Source: CAZSDP01 sp964605665
GTDB taxonomy: Bacteria > Planctomycetota > UBA8108 > UBA1146
Reading direction: 5' to 3'
Length of the DNA stretch: 64,000 nt
NCBI GenBank assembly: GCA_964605665.1
Contig: CAZSDP010000002.1
Location: 124,001-188,000 of the forward strand
Shown: positions 55,200 to 64,000 of the stretch, piece by piece
Numbering within the stretch: position 1 is the stretch's first letter
Layout: every line of letters begins with the position of its first letter
Notes under the pieces: generated by a model
The model's database searches: none
Told to the model about the DNA's origin: nothing
What the model saw: the letters and a program-made list of their open reading frames with translations, nothing else
Program-made: the position numbers and the translations under genes

Positions 55200-58100
55200 G
55201 TGTCGAGGTCCCTTCGTCGAGGACTCCTGTCCTCTATCACCATGCTGATTTGCATTTTTGCGTTGGGAACTGCCGAAGGGCAGCTTGCTCCCTCTAATCT
55301 GATGTGCGAAGTGCAAAACCAATCAGTTCAGCTCTCCTGGACTAACGGTGAGATTTATGACTTCGTCGAAATTCGACGGAACAATCTTCTGATCCAGACG
55401 TTGCCTGGAACCGAGAGTTCTTTCTTGGATCCGGGGGTTCCGCAGGCATTCCACATCTACACCGTTCATGGCGTGATCAACGCCGTGGTGGGATCGGCAG
55501 GCGCGGTTTGCCAGATTCAAATCATCCCTCCGCCGCTTGAGCCGCCTCATGAGCCTCCTCCCTCTTTGAAGACCTTGTTGCCTCCGATGCCAAGCGGGAT
55601 CTTCAACTACATCAAAGACATGGATGCGGCCGTTCGCTTGGGTAAAGCCTTCTTCTGGGACATGCAAACCGGAAGTGATGGAATGACCGCCTGCGCAACC
55701 TGCCACTATCATGCCGGTACTGACACACGATCTCGGAACATCTTGAATCCTGGGCCGGATGGAATCTTCCAGGTGGGTAATCCGAATCAGCGCTTATCTG
55801 TCGCTGATTTCCCCTTCATCAAGCATCAAAATGTTCAGGACCAGACGTCTCCGACGATTTTCAACTCAGATGACCGAGCAGGTTCGCAAGGTGTGCACCA
55901 ATCTGACTTCGTCGACATCATTCCCGGTATCGAAGAAGATGACCGGATTCATGTCGCGGACGGTGTGTTCAATGTGGGTAACCTGAACATGCGTCGAGTC
56001 GCAACCAGAAATGCGCCGACCGTGATCAACTCGATCTACATGATTGAGAGCTTCTGGGATGGTCGCGCGAGTTTCTGGTTCAATGGTAAGAACTTCGAAG
56101 GGGTTCGCGATCCGAACGCCCGTGTTCATAGGGTCTTGCCGGATGGAACCGTGATCCTGGATAACGTACTCATCGATCGTGCTTCTCTCGCTTCCCAGGC
56201 GGTTGCTCCCCCGTTGAGCACGTCAGAAATGTCGGCACATGGAAGAGACTTCCTCAAGCTCGGCAAGAAGCTCCTCTCCCTGCAGCCCCTTGGACTCCAA
56301 GAGGTCCACCCCAATGACAGCGTTCTCTCAGTTGTCCGTGACAATACCGATGGGATGGGACTTGGTGTCAACTACGACCAGATGATCCAAGCTGCTTTCC
56401 ATGATGAATGGTGGAACAGTACCGAGTTGTTTGACTCGACCCTCGCCCCGCTAGGAATCACTGGTGAGCCAGTTGGAACCGATCAGTATTCGATGATGGA
56501 AACCAACTTCTCGTTCTTCTGGGGCTTGGCGATCATGATGTACGAGGCAACGCTTGTCTCTGACGACTCGCCCTATGATCAGTGGCAAGATGGAAATCCA
56601 GATGCGCTCACCGAGCAAGAGCTTCAGGGTGTGGACATCTTCACGCGAACAAACTGTCTCCTTTGCCATACCACTCCAGTCTTTACCAGCGCCGTTTCCT
56701 CGAAGCTGACCGTTGTGCTCGAGCCCGAAGCGGGAGCTCTCGAGGGAATCCTCGAGCGCATGCCGATGAAAGACGTTCAACTTGCAGTCTATGACGGTGG
56801 GTTCTACAACATCGGTGTTCGGCCGACCGCTGAAGACATCGGTCGTGGAGCGACGATCAACGGTGAGAAGATCTCCTTCGCCGGCTACATTCAAGAGCAT
56901 GGTCTCGGTTCACTGCCATTCGACGATGGTTCGATTGTTTTGAATCCCCCTCCGCAGCCTGGTGAAGAGATCGCCATGGCTGGGGCGATGAAGACTCCGA
57001 CTCTGAGAAACCTCGAGTTGACTGGTCCATACTTCCACAATGGAAGTTATGGAACGATCGAGCAAGTGGTCGATTTCTACGCACGCGGTGGAAACTTCGC
57101 GGTAGAGAATGTCGACACGCTAGCTCCAGAAATCATCGCGTTGCCATTCTTGCTCAATAGCGTCGAGCGCCGGGAAGCTCTGGTTGCGTTCATGGAGTCC
57201 CTTACCGACGAGCGGGTTCGCCAGGAGATGGCACCGTTTGACCACCCGCAGCTCTTCATTGCAGAGGGTGCAGTTGGTGATACGACCTCCGTGGATCCGG
57301 CTTTCCCAGGTTCTGGAGTCGCTTTGGATAACATCAAAGAGATTCCCGCCGTTGGAGCGTTGGGCCGTGCTGCTGAGGGATTGGATCCTCTGCTCGAGTT
57401 CCTCCAGCCGGCTAAGGTGCAGTCCCTCGCTTGCAATCACGATGAGGTGAGTGGCGTACAGTTGAGCTGGATCAACGCAGACTTGTATCCGAACATCAGG
57501 ATCGAGCGAGATGGAGCACTCATCAATACTCTCGCCGGTGGAAATGAGTCCTTCCTCGACAACAACCAAGTGCCAGGTAGCTGGGACTATACGGTGTATG
57601 CAATCGACGAGACTCAGTTTGGTTTGCAATCGACGTGCACGGTAGAAATCGCACCAGATCCCGTTGCCGGACTGCTTCTGGACCAACTCGCTACTGGTGT
57701 TGCGATCAGCTGGACGAACCAGCATAACTACGATGAGCTGACTCTGCTTCGTGACGGTGCGACGCTGACCACCTTGATCGGTTCTTCGACGGTCTTCCTC
57801 GACGCTGGGGCAACCCCAGGCCTTCACACTTACGAAGTGATTGCGAGCGTCGAAGGGGTCTCTTCTGTGGCGACCAGCGGTGATTTGACAGTGCTGCCCA
57901 CTTCGCTCCTTTCGTTGAACTGCGTCGCTTCGGCGGCTTCTACGGCAACGCTCACTTGGGTCAATGGAGCGATCTATGACTCGATCGAAGTGTCGCGTGA
58001 AGGTGCGTTCTTGACGTCTCTTGCAGGTGACGCAGTCACTTTTGAGGACGTTGCAGCCCCCAGTGGTATCACCGAGTACTCACTGTTTGGTCGCATCAAT

Positions 58101-59672
58101 GGGACCGACTCCGCAGTGGTGACTTGTTCGCTCACTTTCGTGCCCGCGGGGATTTCCAGTTTCAGCTGTTCGGAAAATGCTGGGGTTGGAGCACTGAGCT
58201 GGGTCAATGACGACACATTCACCCAAATCGAGGTGACCCGCAATGGGCAGCTCCTTCAGAACTTGGCCGGATCTGCGACCAACTTTGCCGATAATACTTT
58301 GAGCATTGCTGGGCCAGGCCTCCATAACTACACATTGACACCCTCCACTGACGGAGTCGAAGGTGCCGCAGGATCCTGCACGGTCACCATTGTTCCGACA
58401 GCTGTGAACCAAATCGTCTGCAATGTCATTCCTTCTGGGAACCTGGTTTCATGGACCAACACAGATCTCTATGACGCCATTGAGGTTCGTGCAGATGGTG
58501 CATTGATCGCAAGTCTCGGAGGACATGAAAACTTCTTCCTCGATACCAATGTCACTCCGGGAACGGTCCAGTACGAAGTTGTTGGATTCAACGATGGGGT
58601 TGCTAGTGCCGGTACGGGTTGTTCCGCAATTCGCACCCCTCTCCCCGTCGATCAACTGAGCTGTCTCCAGGATCCCGGTGGAATTGCCCTCTCATGGGTG
58701 AACCACGGTAACTACGATGAGCTTCAGATTTCCCGCAATGGCACGGTCGTCGCGAACGTCTTGGGTTCGCTGAACACCTTCCTCGATACAAGCCCAGCAA
58801 CAGGGGTCAGCATTTACTCAGTGCGTGCATTCAATGGAGCGCTCGGATCGAGCACTGCTCCGACGTGCGCAATCAGCGTGCTTCCTGCCCCGATCACTAA
58901 TCTCAATTGCGCGCTGGTCGATCCTTGTTCCTCAGAAGTGAATGCGACTTGGACGAACGGTGAGCTGTATGACTCGATTCAGGTTTCTGTCAATGGAGTC
59001 GCGACCAGCAGCATTTCAGGCTTCCTGTCGCAGTTGACTCTGCCGCTGGCGGGCCCTGGAAGTTACACGATCGAGTTGACCGCAGTGAAGCAGCAGATTC
59101 CCGCTGAATCTGTGGCATGCCAGGTGGTCGTTCTCGACAACTCCGCGACGGCACCGATCAGCCTCGCGACTGCCGTCAATCCTGATACCTGCGTCGCAAC
59201 TCTGACCTGGGTCAACCAGGGAACCTATGGGTCGTTGCAATTGACGGTCAGTGGAGAAGCGCCGATCGTCCTCGATCCAAGCGCGACGACTGCCATGGTC
59301 AATCTCAACGGTCCGGGAAGTGTCCAGGCGTGTCTTGAGGCCACCACCGAGTGTGGTACCGCGATCGCGCCGGTCTGTGTCGGTGTCAACTGCAGCGCTC
59401 CCTTCAAGCGGGGAGATGCGAATGCTGACTCGATTTTGGACATTTCCGACGCGATCTACACAATGTTTGCGCTCTTCATGAATGGCCCCGCCTCTACATG
59501 TCAAGACGCAGCGGATACCAATGACGATGGTATGGTCGATCTCAGTGACGCGATCTCTGGGTTGATGAGCGTGTTTGGGGAGACCGGTTTGCCGGCGCCC
59601 CCATTTGCCGACTGCGGTACCGATCCGACCAATGACGGACTCGACTGCGCGAGCTACGCTCCATGCCAGTAG
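55200..59672 (+). CDS. Large secreted di-haem peroxidase with nine FN3-like modules and C-terminal dockerin
   Basis: The 1490-residue protein starts at GTG 55200 with a signal peptide ending TAEG. Domain order: one FN3-like module (LMCEVQNQSVQLSWTNGEIY) and a Pro-rich linker, then a di-haem peroxidase core with CATCH at 165-169 and CLLCH at 486-490. Eight more FN3-like modules of about 85-90 residues follow, each with a LSWxNxxxYDxIxVxRNG pattern. A dockerin pair (RGDANADSILDISDAIYTM, ADTNDDGMVDLSDAISGL) ends the protein. The core keeps MKTPTLRNLELTGPYFHNGS and ESFWDGRA. It probably performs peroxide or redox chemistry while displayed on the cell surface. The FN3-like modules match those of the 12.6-15.2 kb paralogues. 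Confidence 0.9.
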   Translation: MSRSLRRGLLSSITMLICIFALGTAEGQLAPSNLMCEVQNQSVQLSWTNGEIYDFVEIRRNNLLIQTLPGTESSFLDPGVPQAFHIYTVHGVINAVVGSAGAVCQIQIIPPPLEPPHEPPPSLKTLLPPMPSGIFNYIKDMDAAVRLGKAFFWDMQTGSDGMTACATCHYHAGTDTRSRNILNPGPDGIFQVGNPNQRLSVADFPFIKHQNVQDQTSPTIFNSDDRAGSQGVHQSDFVDIIPGIEEDDRIHVADGVFNVGNLNMRRVATRNAPTVINSIYMIESFWDGRASFWFNGKNFEGVRDPNARVHRVLPDGTVILDNVLIDRASLASQAVAPPLSTSEMSAHGRDFLKLGKKLLSLQPLGLQEVHPNDSVLSVVRDNTDGMGLGVNYDQMIQAAFHDEWWNSTELFDSTLAPLGITGEPVGTDQYSMMETNFSFFWGLAIMMYEATLVSDDSPYDQWQDGNPDALTEQELQGVDIFTRTNCLLCHTTPVFTSAVSSKLTVVLEPEAGALEGILERMPMKDVQLAVYDGGFYNIGVRPTAEDIGRGATINGEKISFAGYIQEHGLGSLPFDDGSIVLNPPPQPGEEIAMAGAMKTPTLRNLELTGPYFHNGSYGTIEQVVDFYARGGNFAVENVDTLAPEIIALPFLLNSVERREALVAFMESLTDERVRQEMAPFDHPQLFIAEGAVGDTTSVDPAFPGSGVALDNIKEIPAVGALGRAAEGLDPLLEFLQPAKVQSLACNHDEVSGVQLSWINADLYPNIRIERDGALINTLAGGNESFLDNNQVPGSWDYTVYAIDETQFGLQSTCTVEIAPDPVAGLLLDQLATGVAISWTNQHNYDELTLLRDGATLTTLIGSSTVFLDAGATPGLHTYEVIASVEGVSSVATSGDLTVLPTSLLSLNCVASAASTATLTWVNGAIYDSIEVSREGAFLTSLAGDAVTFEDVAAPSGITEYSLFGRINGTDSAVVTCSLTFVPAGISSFSCSENAGVGALSWVNDDTFTQIEVTRNGQLLQNLAGSATNFADNTLSIAGPGLHNYTLTPSTDGVEGAAGSCTVTIVPTAVNQIVCNVIPSGNLVSWTNTDLYDAIEVRADGALIASLGGHENFFLDTNVTPGTVQYEVVGFNDGVASAGTGCSAIRTPLPVDQLSCLQDPGGIALSWVNHGNYDELQISRNGTVVANVLGSLNTFLDTSPATGVSIYSVRAFNGALGSSTAPTCAISVLPAPITNLNCALVDPCSSEVNATWTNGELYDSIQVSVNGVATSSISGFLSQLTLPLAGPGSYTIELTAVKQQIPAESVACQVVVLDNSATAPISLATAVNPDTCVATLTWVNQGTYGSLQLTVSGEAPIVLDPSATTAMVNLNGPGSVQACLEATTECGTAIAPVCVGVNCSAPFKRGDANADSILDISDAIYTMFALFMNGPASTCQDAADTNDDGMVDLSDAISGLMSVFGETGLPAPPFADCGTDPTNDGLDCASYAPCQ

Positions 59673-59722
59673 CCTTCTGTTAGGCCGCGCGTTCGCCGAG
59701 ATTGCCATGATCAGGCGATAAT

Positions 59723-59765
59723 AAAGAGACGAGGGTTGTCCCGAGTGGACCGCCTTCGTCTCTTT
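59723..59765 (+). terminator. Intrinsic terminator after the large peroxidase gene
   Basis: AAAGAGACGA pairs with TCGTCTCTTT (10 bp, extended by one mismatch), about 50 bp after the stop, and is followed by TCTTTTT. A typical Rho-independent terminator. Confidence 0.75.
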
Positions 59766-59811
59766 TCTTTTTGCCCAGCGGCTGACTCGTGATTCACGAT
59801 CGGGGTATCTC

Positions 59812-61167
59812 GTGTTCGATCTGCGCCATTCAAATGACCGATCTAGGTCCTCGAACCAATCGAGGATCCAGATCACCGTTGTTTTGCTGCTCTCTTCGCT
59901 CACTCTTCTGCTCTGGCTTTTTCTGCCACTTCTCCGAGTTGAAGAGGGCATGGTGGTTCATGGCCTTGCTCAGCAGGAGACGGTTGAGAAGGGGGAAGAG
60001 AAATCCACCTCTCAAGACGAGGGAGCCGTTGTACAGGGTGACGGAGACGAGGCAGCGATTGGTCAGAAATCGATCGATAACACCTCGGATGACCTCTGTT
60101 GTGACGCTCCCGATCCGGCGGATCCTCACTCTACCAAAGCCACAACAATCGAGGAGATTCCCGATACTGTTGTCATCGACCAGGATGGACAGCGGTGGCA
60201 ATTCCGCTCCGATCTATTGGAGGGAAAGACGGTCGCGATTTCCTTTTTCTTTACGACCTGTAAGACCGTTTGCCCGCCGCTAACCGCGACGTTTCGAGCG
60301 GTGCAGCAGAATCTCGAAAAGAGCATTCGTGACGAGATCCAGTTGATTTCGATCAGCGTCGATCCTACCCATGATATCCCAGCTCGCTTGAAACAGTTCT
60401 CGCAGATGTTTGATGCCGAATCAGGGTGGAAGTTCCTCACTGGCCAGAAGCAGGAGATCGATCGGCTGCTTATGGCTCTTGGGGCTGCGACTCCCAATAA
60501 GTTCGACCACACTCCTATGGTGCTCGTGGGAAACACCGAATCTGGCGAGTGGAGACGTACCTACGGACTTGCTCCTGCCAGCAATATTGTGGAGGTGATC
60601 GAGGAGATACATCGTCGGGCGGTGGGCTCGAGCGCCTCGAGGGACGCCAAGAACTACTTCCCTAACCGACTCCTCGTCGATCAGCATGGTGAATCGGGTT
60701 ACTTCTACGAAGATTTCCTAAAAGACCGAATGGTGATGATTCACGTCATGTTCACCCGTTGCACGAGCATTTGTCCTCCTATGCTGACGAATCTGAGCAA
60801 GGTCTGTGAGTTACTGGGTGAACGGATGGGAAGGGACGTCGAGCTTTTGAGTATTACGGTCGATCCGTTGCACGATACCCCAGAGATCCTATTGGAGTAT
60901 TCGAAGGCATTTGGAGCGCCGGAGGGTTGGAGATTCCTGACCGGAGAGGTCTCGGCTGTGCGTGAAGTTCTCTCCAAGCTCGGCGCTTGGGTCGAAGATC
61001 CAGAGAGTCACAATGCTTGGCTCATCTTAGGAAATGAGCCGACTGGAGATTGGCGTAAGCTGCTTTCCAATGCCCCGGCGACGCAGATCAGTTCTGTTGT
61101 TCGCCAAATGCTCGAAGGCGGAGGAGATAATCCGAGTTCGCAGGCTCAACGCAAACCTAATAAATAA
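59812..61167 (+). CDS. Tandem SCO1/SenC-family protein (two thioredoxin-fold domains)
   Basis: The 451-residue protein starts at GTG 59812, has one N-terminal membrane helix (about 21-41) and a charged linker. Two SCO domains follow. Domain 1 has CKTVC (Cys150, Cys154) and His233 (KFDHTP). Domain 2 has CTSIC (Cys317, Cys321) and His400 (ESHNAW). All copper-site ligands known from SCO proteins are thus present twice. Family members deliver copper to cytochrome oxidase or act as thiol oxidoreductases. A CC pair sits in the linker before domain 1. The gene precedes the DUF1573 gene by about 218 bp in the same direction, so they may share a role. Confidence 0.92.
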   Translation: MFDLRHSNDRSRSSNQSRIQITVVLLLSSLTLLLWLFLPLLRVEEGMVVHGLAQQETVEKGEEKSTSQDEGAVVQGDGDEAAIGQKSIDNTSDDLCCDAPDPADPHSTKATTIEEIPDTVVIDQDGQRWQFRSDLLEGKTVAISFFFTTCKTVCPPLTATFRAVQQNLEKSIRDEIQLISISVDPTHDIPARLKQFSQMFDAESGWKFLTGQKQEIDRLLMALGAATPNKFDHTPMVLVGNTESGEWRRTYGLAPASNIVEVIEEIHRRAVGSSASRDAKNYFPNRLLVDQHGESGYFYEDFLKDRMVMIHVMFTRCTSICPPMLTNLSKVCELLGERMGRDVELLSITVDPLHDTPEILLEYSKAFGAPEGWRFLTGEVSAVREVLSKLGAWVEDPESHNAWLILGNEPTGDWRKLLSNAPATQISSVVRQMLEGGGDNPSSQAQRKPNK

Positions 61168-61376
61168 AGCTACTTGCTGATTTTATTTGTCGTCGACGTT
61201 CCAGAGTGGGTTCCGAGTATTTCAAGGATGGTGGTACTCTTCTTTAGCTTCTTTCCCACCGTGGAATTTTGGCAGAACCTCTCCAGGACTGGACTCACCA
61301 AGTCCGGCTTGAGGTCGGTGGGATTCTGATCGTTTCCAACGGTCGAAGACGTACTCGTGCAAACTGATTTGTCTCG

Positions 61377-61381
61377 GGAGG
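61377..61381 (+). promoter_or_regulatory. Ribosome binding site for the DUF1573 gene
   Basis: GGAGG lies one base before the ATG at 61383 and four before the ATG at 61386. The second ATG is better spaced, so I use 61386. Confidence 0.65.
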
Positions 61382-61385
61382 AATG

Positions 61386-62495
61386 ATGTCCGATCCGATC
61401 TACCGTGGCGCTGGGAACCGCCGGTGTCGTCTGACGCGGTTCATCAAGAGCTGCTTCATCGTCGCAGTGCTGATGTCTGCTGGGTTTTCCATATCGAGCA
61501 TGGCAGAAGCTGCGACAGGTGTTCCAAGGATCTATGTCGAAGAAAACACTCACAACTGGGGCAAGGTACTCAAAGGCGATGTCGTTGAGCATGTGTTTCG
61601 TGTCCGCAATGACGGTGATTCACCCTTGCTGATTGAGCAGGTCAAAGCCACGTGAGGGTGCAATGCGGTCGAGTTCGACCGCGAAATTGCGCCAGGGGAA
61701 ACCGGGGAGATTCTCGTTAAGCTGACGAGTGATAAGTTGCGTGGCAAGGGCGTCAAGAAGAGCGTGAAAATCATCTCAAATGATGAAGCGAACGCAGAAT
61801 ATCCCCTGACCCTAACAGGAGATATCCTCCAAGTTCTCGAATGCAATCCGCAAGTGATCAATCTCAGAGGGCTTGCCGGTAGTAAATTAACTGGGCGTGC
61901 CACCTTGAAGAAGGGCTCTTGGCTCGACTATGAGATCCTCGAGTATGGTCTGAAGTTCAAGAATGCGAATATCGATAGTTTTGAACCATCTTCAGACGGA
62001 GAGTCGATCGCGGTGACCTTTTCGGCTGATCCAGTGGACCGACCTATGATTTTCAATGAGGAACTTCAGGTAAAGGTGCGGACAAGTGACGAAAAGGAAC
62101 GCGATCTCAGCTTCCGCTTTCGGGTCGAGCACAATGCGCGAGTCTTAGCGAGTCCTCGAGGGCAGCTGAAGTTTCTCCCAGCAAAGGTTGAAACGCTCAA
62201 GGATCCTGAAGCAGAGCCGATTCAGATGCCGATTAGCCTCACAGTGGGGGGGCCAGAAGTTGAGTTTCATGTTCTTGACGTGAAGCTGGATGAGAATCTG
62301 GAAGGCGTCTTTCGTACCGAGACCATCGTTCAGACTGCCGGTAAGCGGTATCTCGTAAAGGTCTGGCTCGATAAGTGGCAACCGAAGCGGCAAGTCATCG
62401 GTAAGCTCACAGTGGTCACCGACGATCCAGAAAACAAAGAGATTTCTTTGTGGGTGATGGCGGTGTTCAACAATCGTCAACCGTCAAAGGGATAG
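61386..62495 (+). CDS. DUF1573 protein, candidate selenoprotein with in-frame TGA (Sec90)
   Basis: The frame has 369 residues if TGA at 61653-61655 is read through. A signal peptide ends AEA. A DUF1573 domain follows: FRVRNDGDSPLLIEQVKAT, then TGA, then GCNAVEFDREIAPGETGEI. The family normally reads (S/T)CGC at this point, so TGA replaces the first Cys and gives Sec-Gly-Cys. The downstream part continues in frame for 280 residues without another stop (PLTLTGDI, a second beta-sandwich and VTDDPENKEISLWVMAV). A SECIS-like hairpin starts two bases after TGA. The alternative is a nonsense mutation or a sequencing error of TGC or TGT. DUF1573 has no established biochemical role; a UxC motif suggests redox or metal binding outside the cytoplasm. 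Confidence 0.75.
61657..61693 (+). promoter_or_regulatory. Candidate bacterial SECIS element
   Basis: A lower stem GGTGCAAT/ATTGCGCC (8 pairs, one G-U) and an upper stem GCGGTCG/CGACCGC (7 pairs) are separated by a three-base bulge GAA on the 3' side. They enclose the four-base loop AGTT at 61672-61675. The loop begins 16 nt after TGA and has G at its second position. Known bacterial SECIS elements need a hairpin within about 16-37 nt after UGA and a G among the first two loop bases (published search model). The fold was made by hand. Confidence 0.7.
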
Positions 62496-62594
62496 CTGAA
62501 CTGAGTAACGCTCGGCGGTGGGTGGAGCTGCCGCTTGTCGAACCGAGTTTGGTTTGGTGAATCTCCTGAACCAACTTTGTAGGGCGACGAAACG

Positions 62595-62637
62595 AATCTG
62601 GGTCGATTTGCCAATGGCAAATCGACCCAGATTTTTT
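62595..62637 (+). terminator. Strong intrinsic terminator after the DUF1573 gene
   Basis: AATCTGGGTCGATTTGCC pairs perfectly with its complement (18 bp) across loop AAT and is followed directly by further T. It lies 100 bp after the DUF1573 stop. It confirms that transcription runs through the whole frame beyond the internal TGA. Confidence 0.9.
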
Positions 62638-63356
62638 CTGTCTTGTTGGAAGATGTTACAGCTGTGAAGCTACAGTTGTAAAGACTGGAACAGGGGTGCG
62701 TCCTGCTAAGTCTTCGCCTTTAGAGGGAGCTCGGTAGAGCTGTGATCATCATGTGGGTCTTGATGAACCGACTTTGATAACCGGTCTCTCAACCTCGAAG
62801 GGCTACCAACACGGCAACGAGTGTTGCTACGCTCTCATCGATCCAGGTCTGCTTTATTCAGTCTCAATCCAGTCAGCAGAATTTCGAGAGCTGGAGCTGC
62901 TCGAGGCAGAACCGCCGGGCCTCTCACAGTGCTGGCATTCGATGAGATGCAGAAGTCTCAATAGAGTCTCCTGGTCAAAGGAATTGCTCGGGTTGATTCT
63001 AGGTGCGTTTTCGTCCTTCATTTTAGATCTCTGTTCTGGTCAAGCGATCTGTGGGGTCCCTCCTACGAGCGATCGGACTAGTCGCTCAAACCCCAGTCAT
63101 TCATCTGCTCTATTGATGCCCCACATGGGACGAGCCAGATGCACAGGTACACACACCTCGCATTCATAATAGAGACCTTACGCAGGGACTGCTATAGCGA
63201 AGTTTGAGAGTCAGGAGAGTCTCTGATGTCTGAGCGTTGCGATGCCAGGTCCGTTCACTTTATTCCAAGATGAAGCTGCTGTCGTCGAATGAAGTGTGGA
63301 GGAGGAGTCTTGAGGCCGACTTACGAGAGAAGCATAAAGAGTAGATCGAAGAAAAT

Positions 63357-63384
63357 GAGCGCAACCGATTGCTCGGTTGCGCTC
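63357..63384 (-). terminator. Terminator of the response regulator gene
   Basis: GAGCGCAACCGA pairs perfectly with TCGGTTGCGCTC (12 bp, loop TTGC). On the minus strand it is followed by ATTTTCTTC. It lies about 117 bp after the response regulator stop. Confidence 0.75.
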
Positions 63385-63501
63385 TAAGAGTTTCTTGATT
63401 CAAAAGGTTCTGTATCTAGGAAAGCGTTATTTGCACGGCCTCGAGTTGCGAGGGCAGTCGGTTGGTACCGAGACGATCTCTCTTATCGGGAGGATCGTGC
63501 T

Positions 63502-64000
63502 TCACGCACCAATTTCAGTTCCGGCTAACTGCAGTACCTTCGCGGCGAGGTCATTCGGCTGGAATGGCTTGGGGAGGATATCATCCGCGCCCAGACTGAT
63601 CGCCTTCTGGAGTTCCTGTTCAGGCATTGCCGAGACCACCAAGATCTTCGTGGTTCGCAACTCAGGACTCATTCGAACATGCTCGATGACGTCGTAACCA
63701 GAAACACCAGGCATGTTGAGGTCGAGAGTCATGACGCAAGGCAAGTGCTCTCGCAGCAACGACCCCGCCTGAAATCCCTCGTCAGCAGAGTATGCTTCGA
63801 AGTCGTGATTTCGCAAGATGCGCTGGATCATTCGTACGATATCGATGTCGTCATCAACAATGAGTACTTTTCTTGCGAGATGCAGGAAGTCGCGTGGAAT
63901 CGGGATTCTGTTTTCACGGAGAAACGAGATGAAATTGTGAATCTCAACTCGATTGTCGCCGCGTCCGGGCAGCTGATACGCACGGAGCTGCCCTCTTTGA
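63502..64000 (-). CDS. Response regulator with excisionase-type HTH, N-terminus beyond window
   Basis: The frame enters from the window edge and ends at 63502. The first visible part, QRGQLRAYQLPGRGDNRVEI and then FISFLREN, matches the wing and last helix of excisionase/MerR-type helix-turn-helix domains. A receiver domain follows: VLIVDDD (acidic pocket), LDLNMPG with the phospho-acceptor Asp, VVSAMP (switch Ser) and KPF (switch Lys). Such HTH-first response regulators are common in planctomycetes. It probably binds DNA or a partner under control of a histidine kinase not in this window. Only the first helix of the HTH is missing. Confidence 0.9.
   Translation of the reverse strand, partial: QRGQLRAYQLPGRGDNRVEIHNFISFLRENRIPIPRDFLHLARKVLIVDDDIDIVRMIQRILRNHDFEAYSADEGFQAGSLLREHLPCVMTLDLNMPGVSGYDVIEHVRMSPELRTTKILVVSAMPEQELQKAISLGADDILPKPFQPNDLAAKVLQLAGTEIGA

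Larger units (their letters stand above)
62496..63501. other. About 1 kb without a supported gene
   Basis: Contains the terminators at 62595-62637 and 63357-63384 and a 10-bp hairpin at 62656-62681 (TTACAGCTGT/ACAGTTGTAA). An open frame at 62753-63169 has no ribosome site and an unlikely composition. No RNA gene is recognised. Confidence 0.5.

Noticed and set aside
62753..63169. A 138-residue plus-strand open frame
   Set aside because: No ribosome site, unusual Cys/Ser composition and no recognisable motif; it lies between two terminators.

Overview
The window looks like a chromosome piece from a planctomycete (Planctomycetota). The signs are several secreted proteins with type I dockerin-like EF-hand repeats (RGDANRDG... 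pattern), a formylglycine-type sulfatase, a TPR protein carrying RNA polymerase alpha C-terminal domains, a large Ser/Thr kinase, a DUF1573 protein, a response regulator with an excisionase-type helix-turn-helix, very large extracellular proteins and mostly short operons. A 100-N scaffold gap at 21932-22031 shows that this is an assembly, perhaps a metagenome bin. TGA ends several ordinary genes here, so the standard bacterial code applies.

Layout. 1-5384 (minus): a partial sulfatase, an MBOAT/SGNH pair for O-acylation and a TPR lipoprotein. 5503-12472: an acyltransferase with ankyrin repeats inserted, tRNA-Thr(CGU), XerC, a three-gene TolB-like/lipoprotein operon, and PabB. 12629-16673 (minus): two tandem cohesin-like/FN3-like/dockerin paralogues and a conserved MCCFS protein. 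17191-25836 (minus): a kinase fused to a terpenoid-cyclase-like domain, a NicO-family Ni/Co exporter interrupted by the gap, and a PcrA/UvrD helicase. 26105-29311 (minus): a Calx-beta lipoprotein. 29729-33606 (plus): the TPR/alpha-CTD protein coupled to ruvA, then an unknown exported protein. tRNA-His follows. 34418-44581 (minus) is one gene for a 3387-residue protein with about 27 Calx-beta repeats. 44974-51790: ArfB, an NHL/YtkA-like/di-haem peroxidase operon, and an LVIVD dockerin protein. 52088-62495: a dockerin alpha/beta hydrolase, a 1490-residue di-haem peroxidase/FN3/dockerin protein, a double SCO protein and a DUF1573 protein. The window ends inside a response regulator.

Strongest finding. 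The DUF1573 gene (61386-62495) has an in-frame TGA exactly where the family has the first Cys of its CGC motif. Directly after it lies a 15-bp hairpin whose loop starts 16 nt past the TGA and has a G at its second position, which fits the bacterial SECIS model. I read it as a candidate selenoprotein with a Sec-Gly-Cys motif, beside a tandem SCO protein and two secreted di-haem peroxidases. This suggests an exported redox or metal-handling set.

A second theme is surface assembly. Dockerin-like modules occur in six proteins, and cohesin-like beta-sandwich modules are inferred in four. Three proteins carry both.
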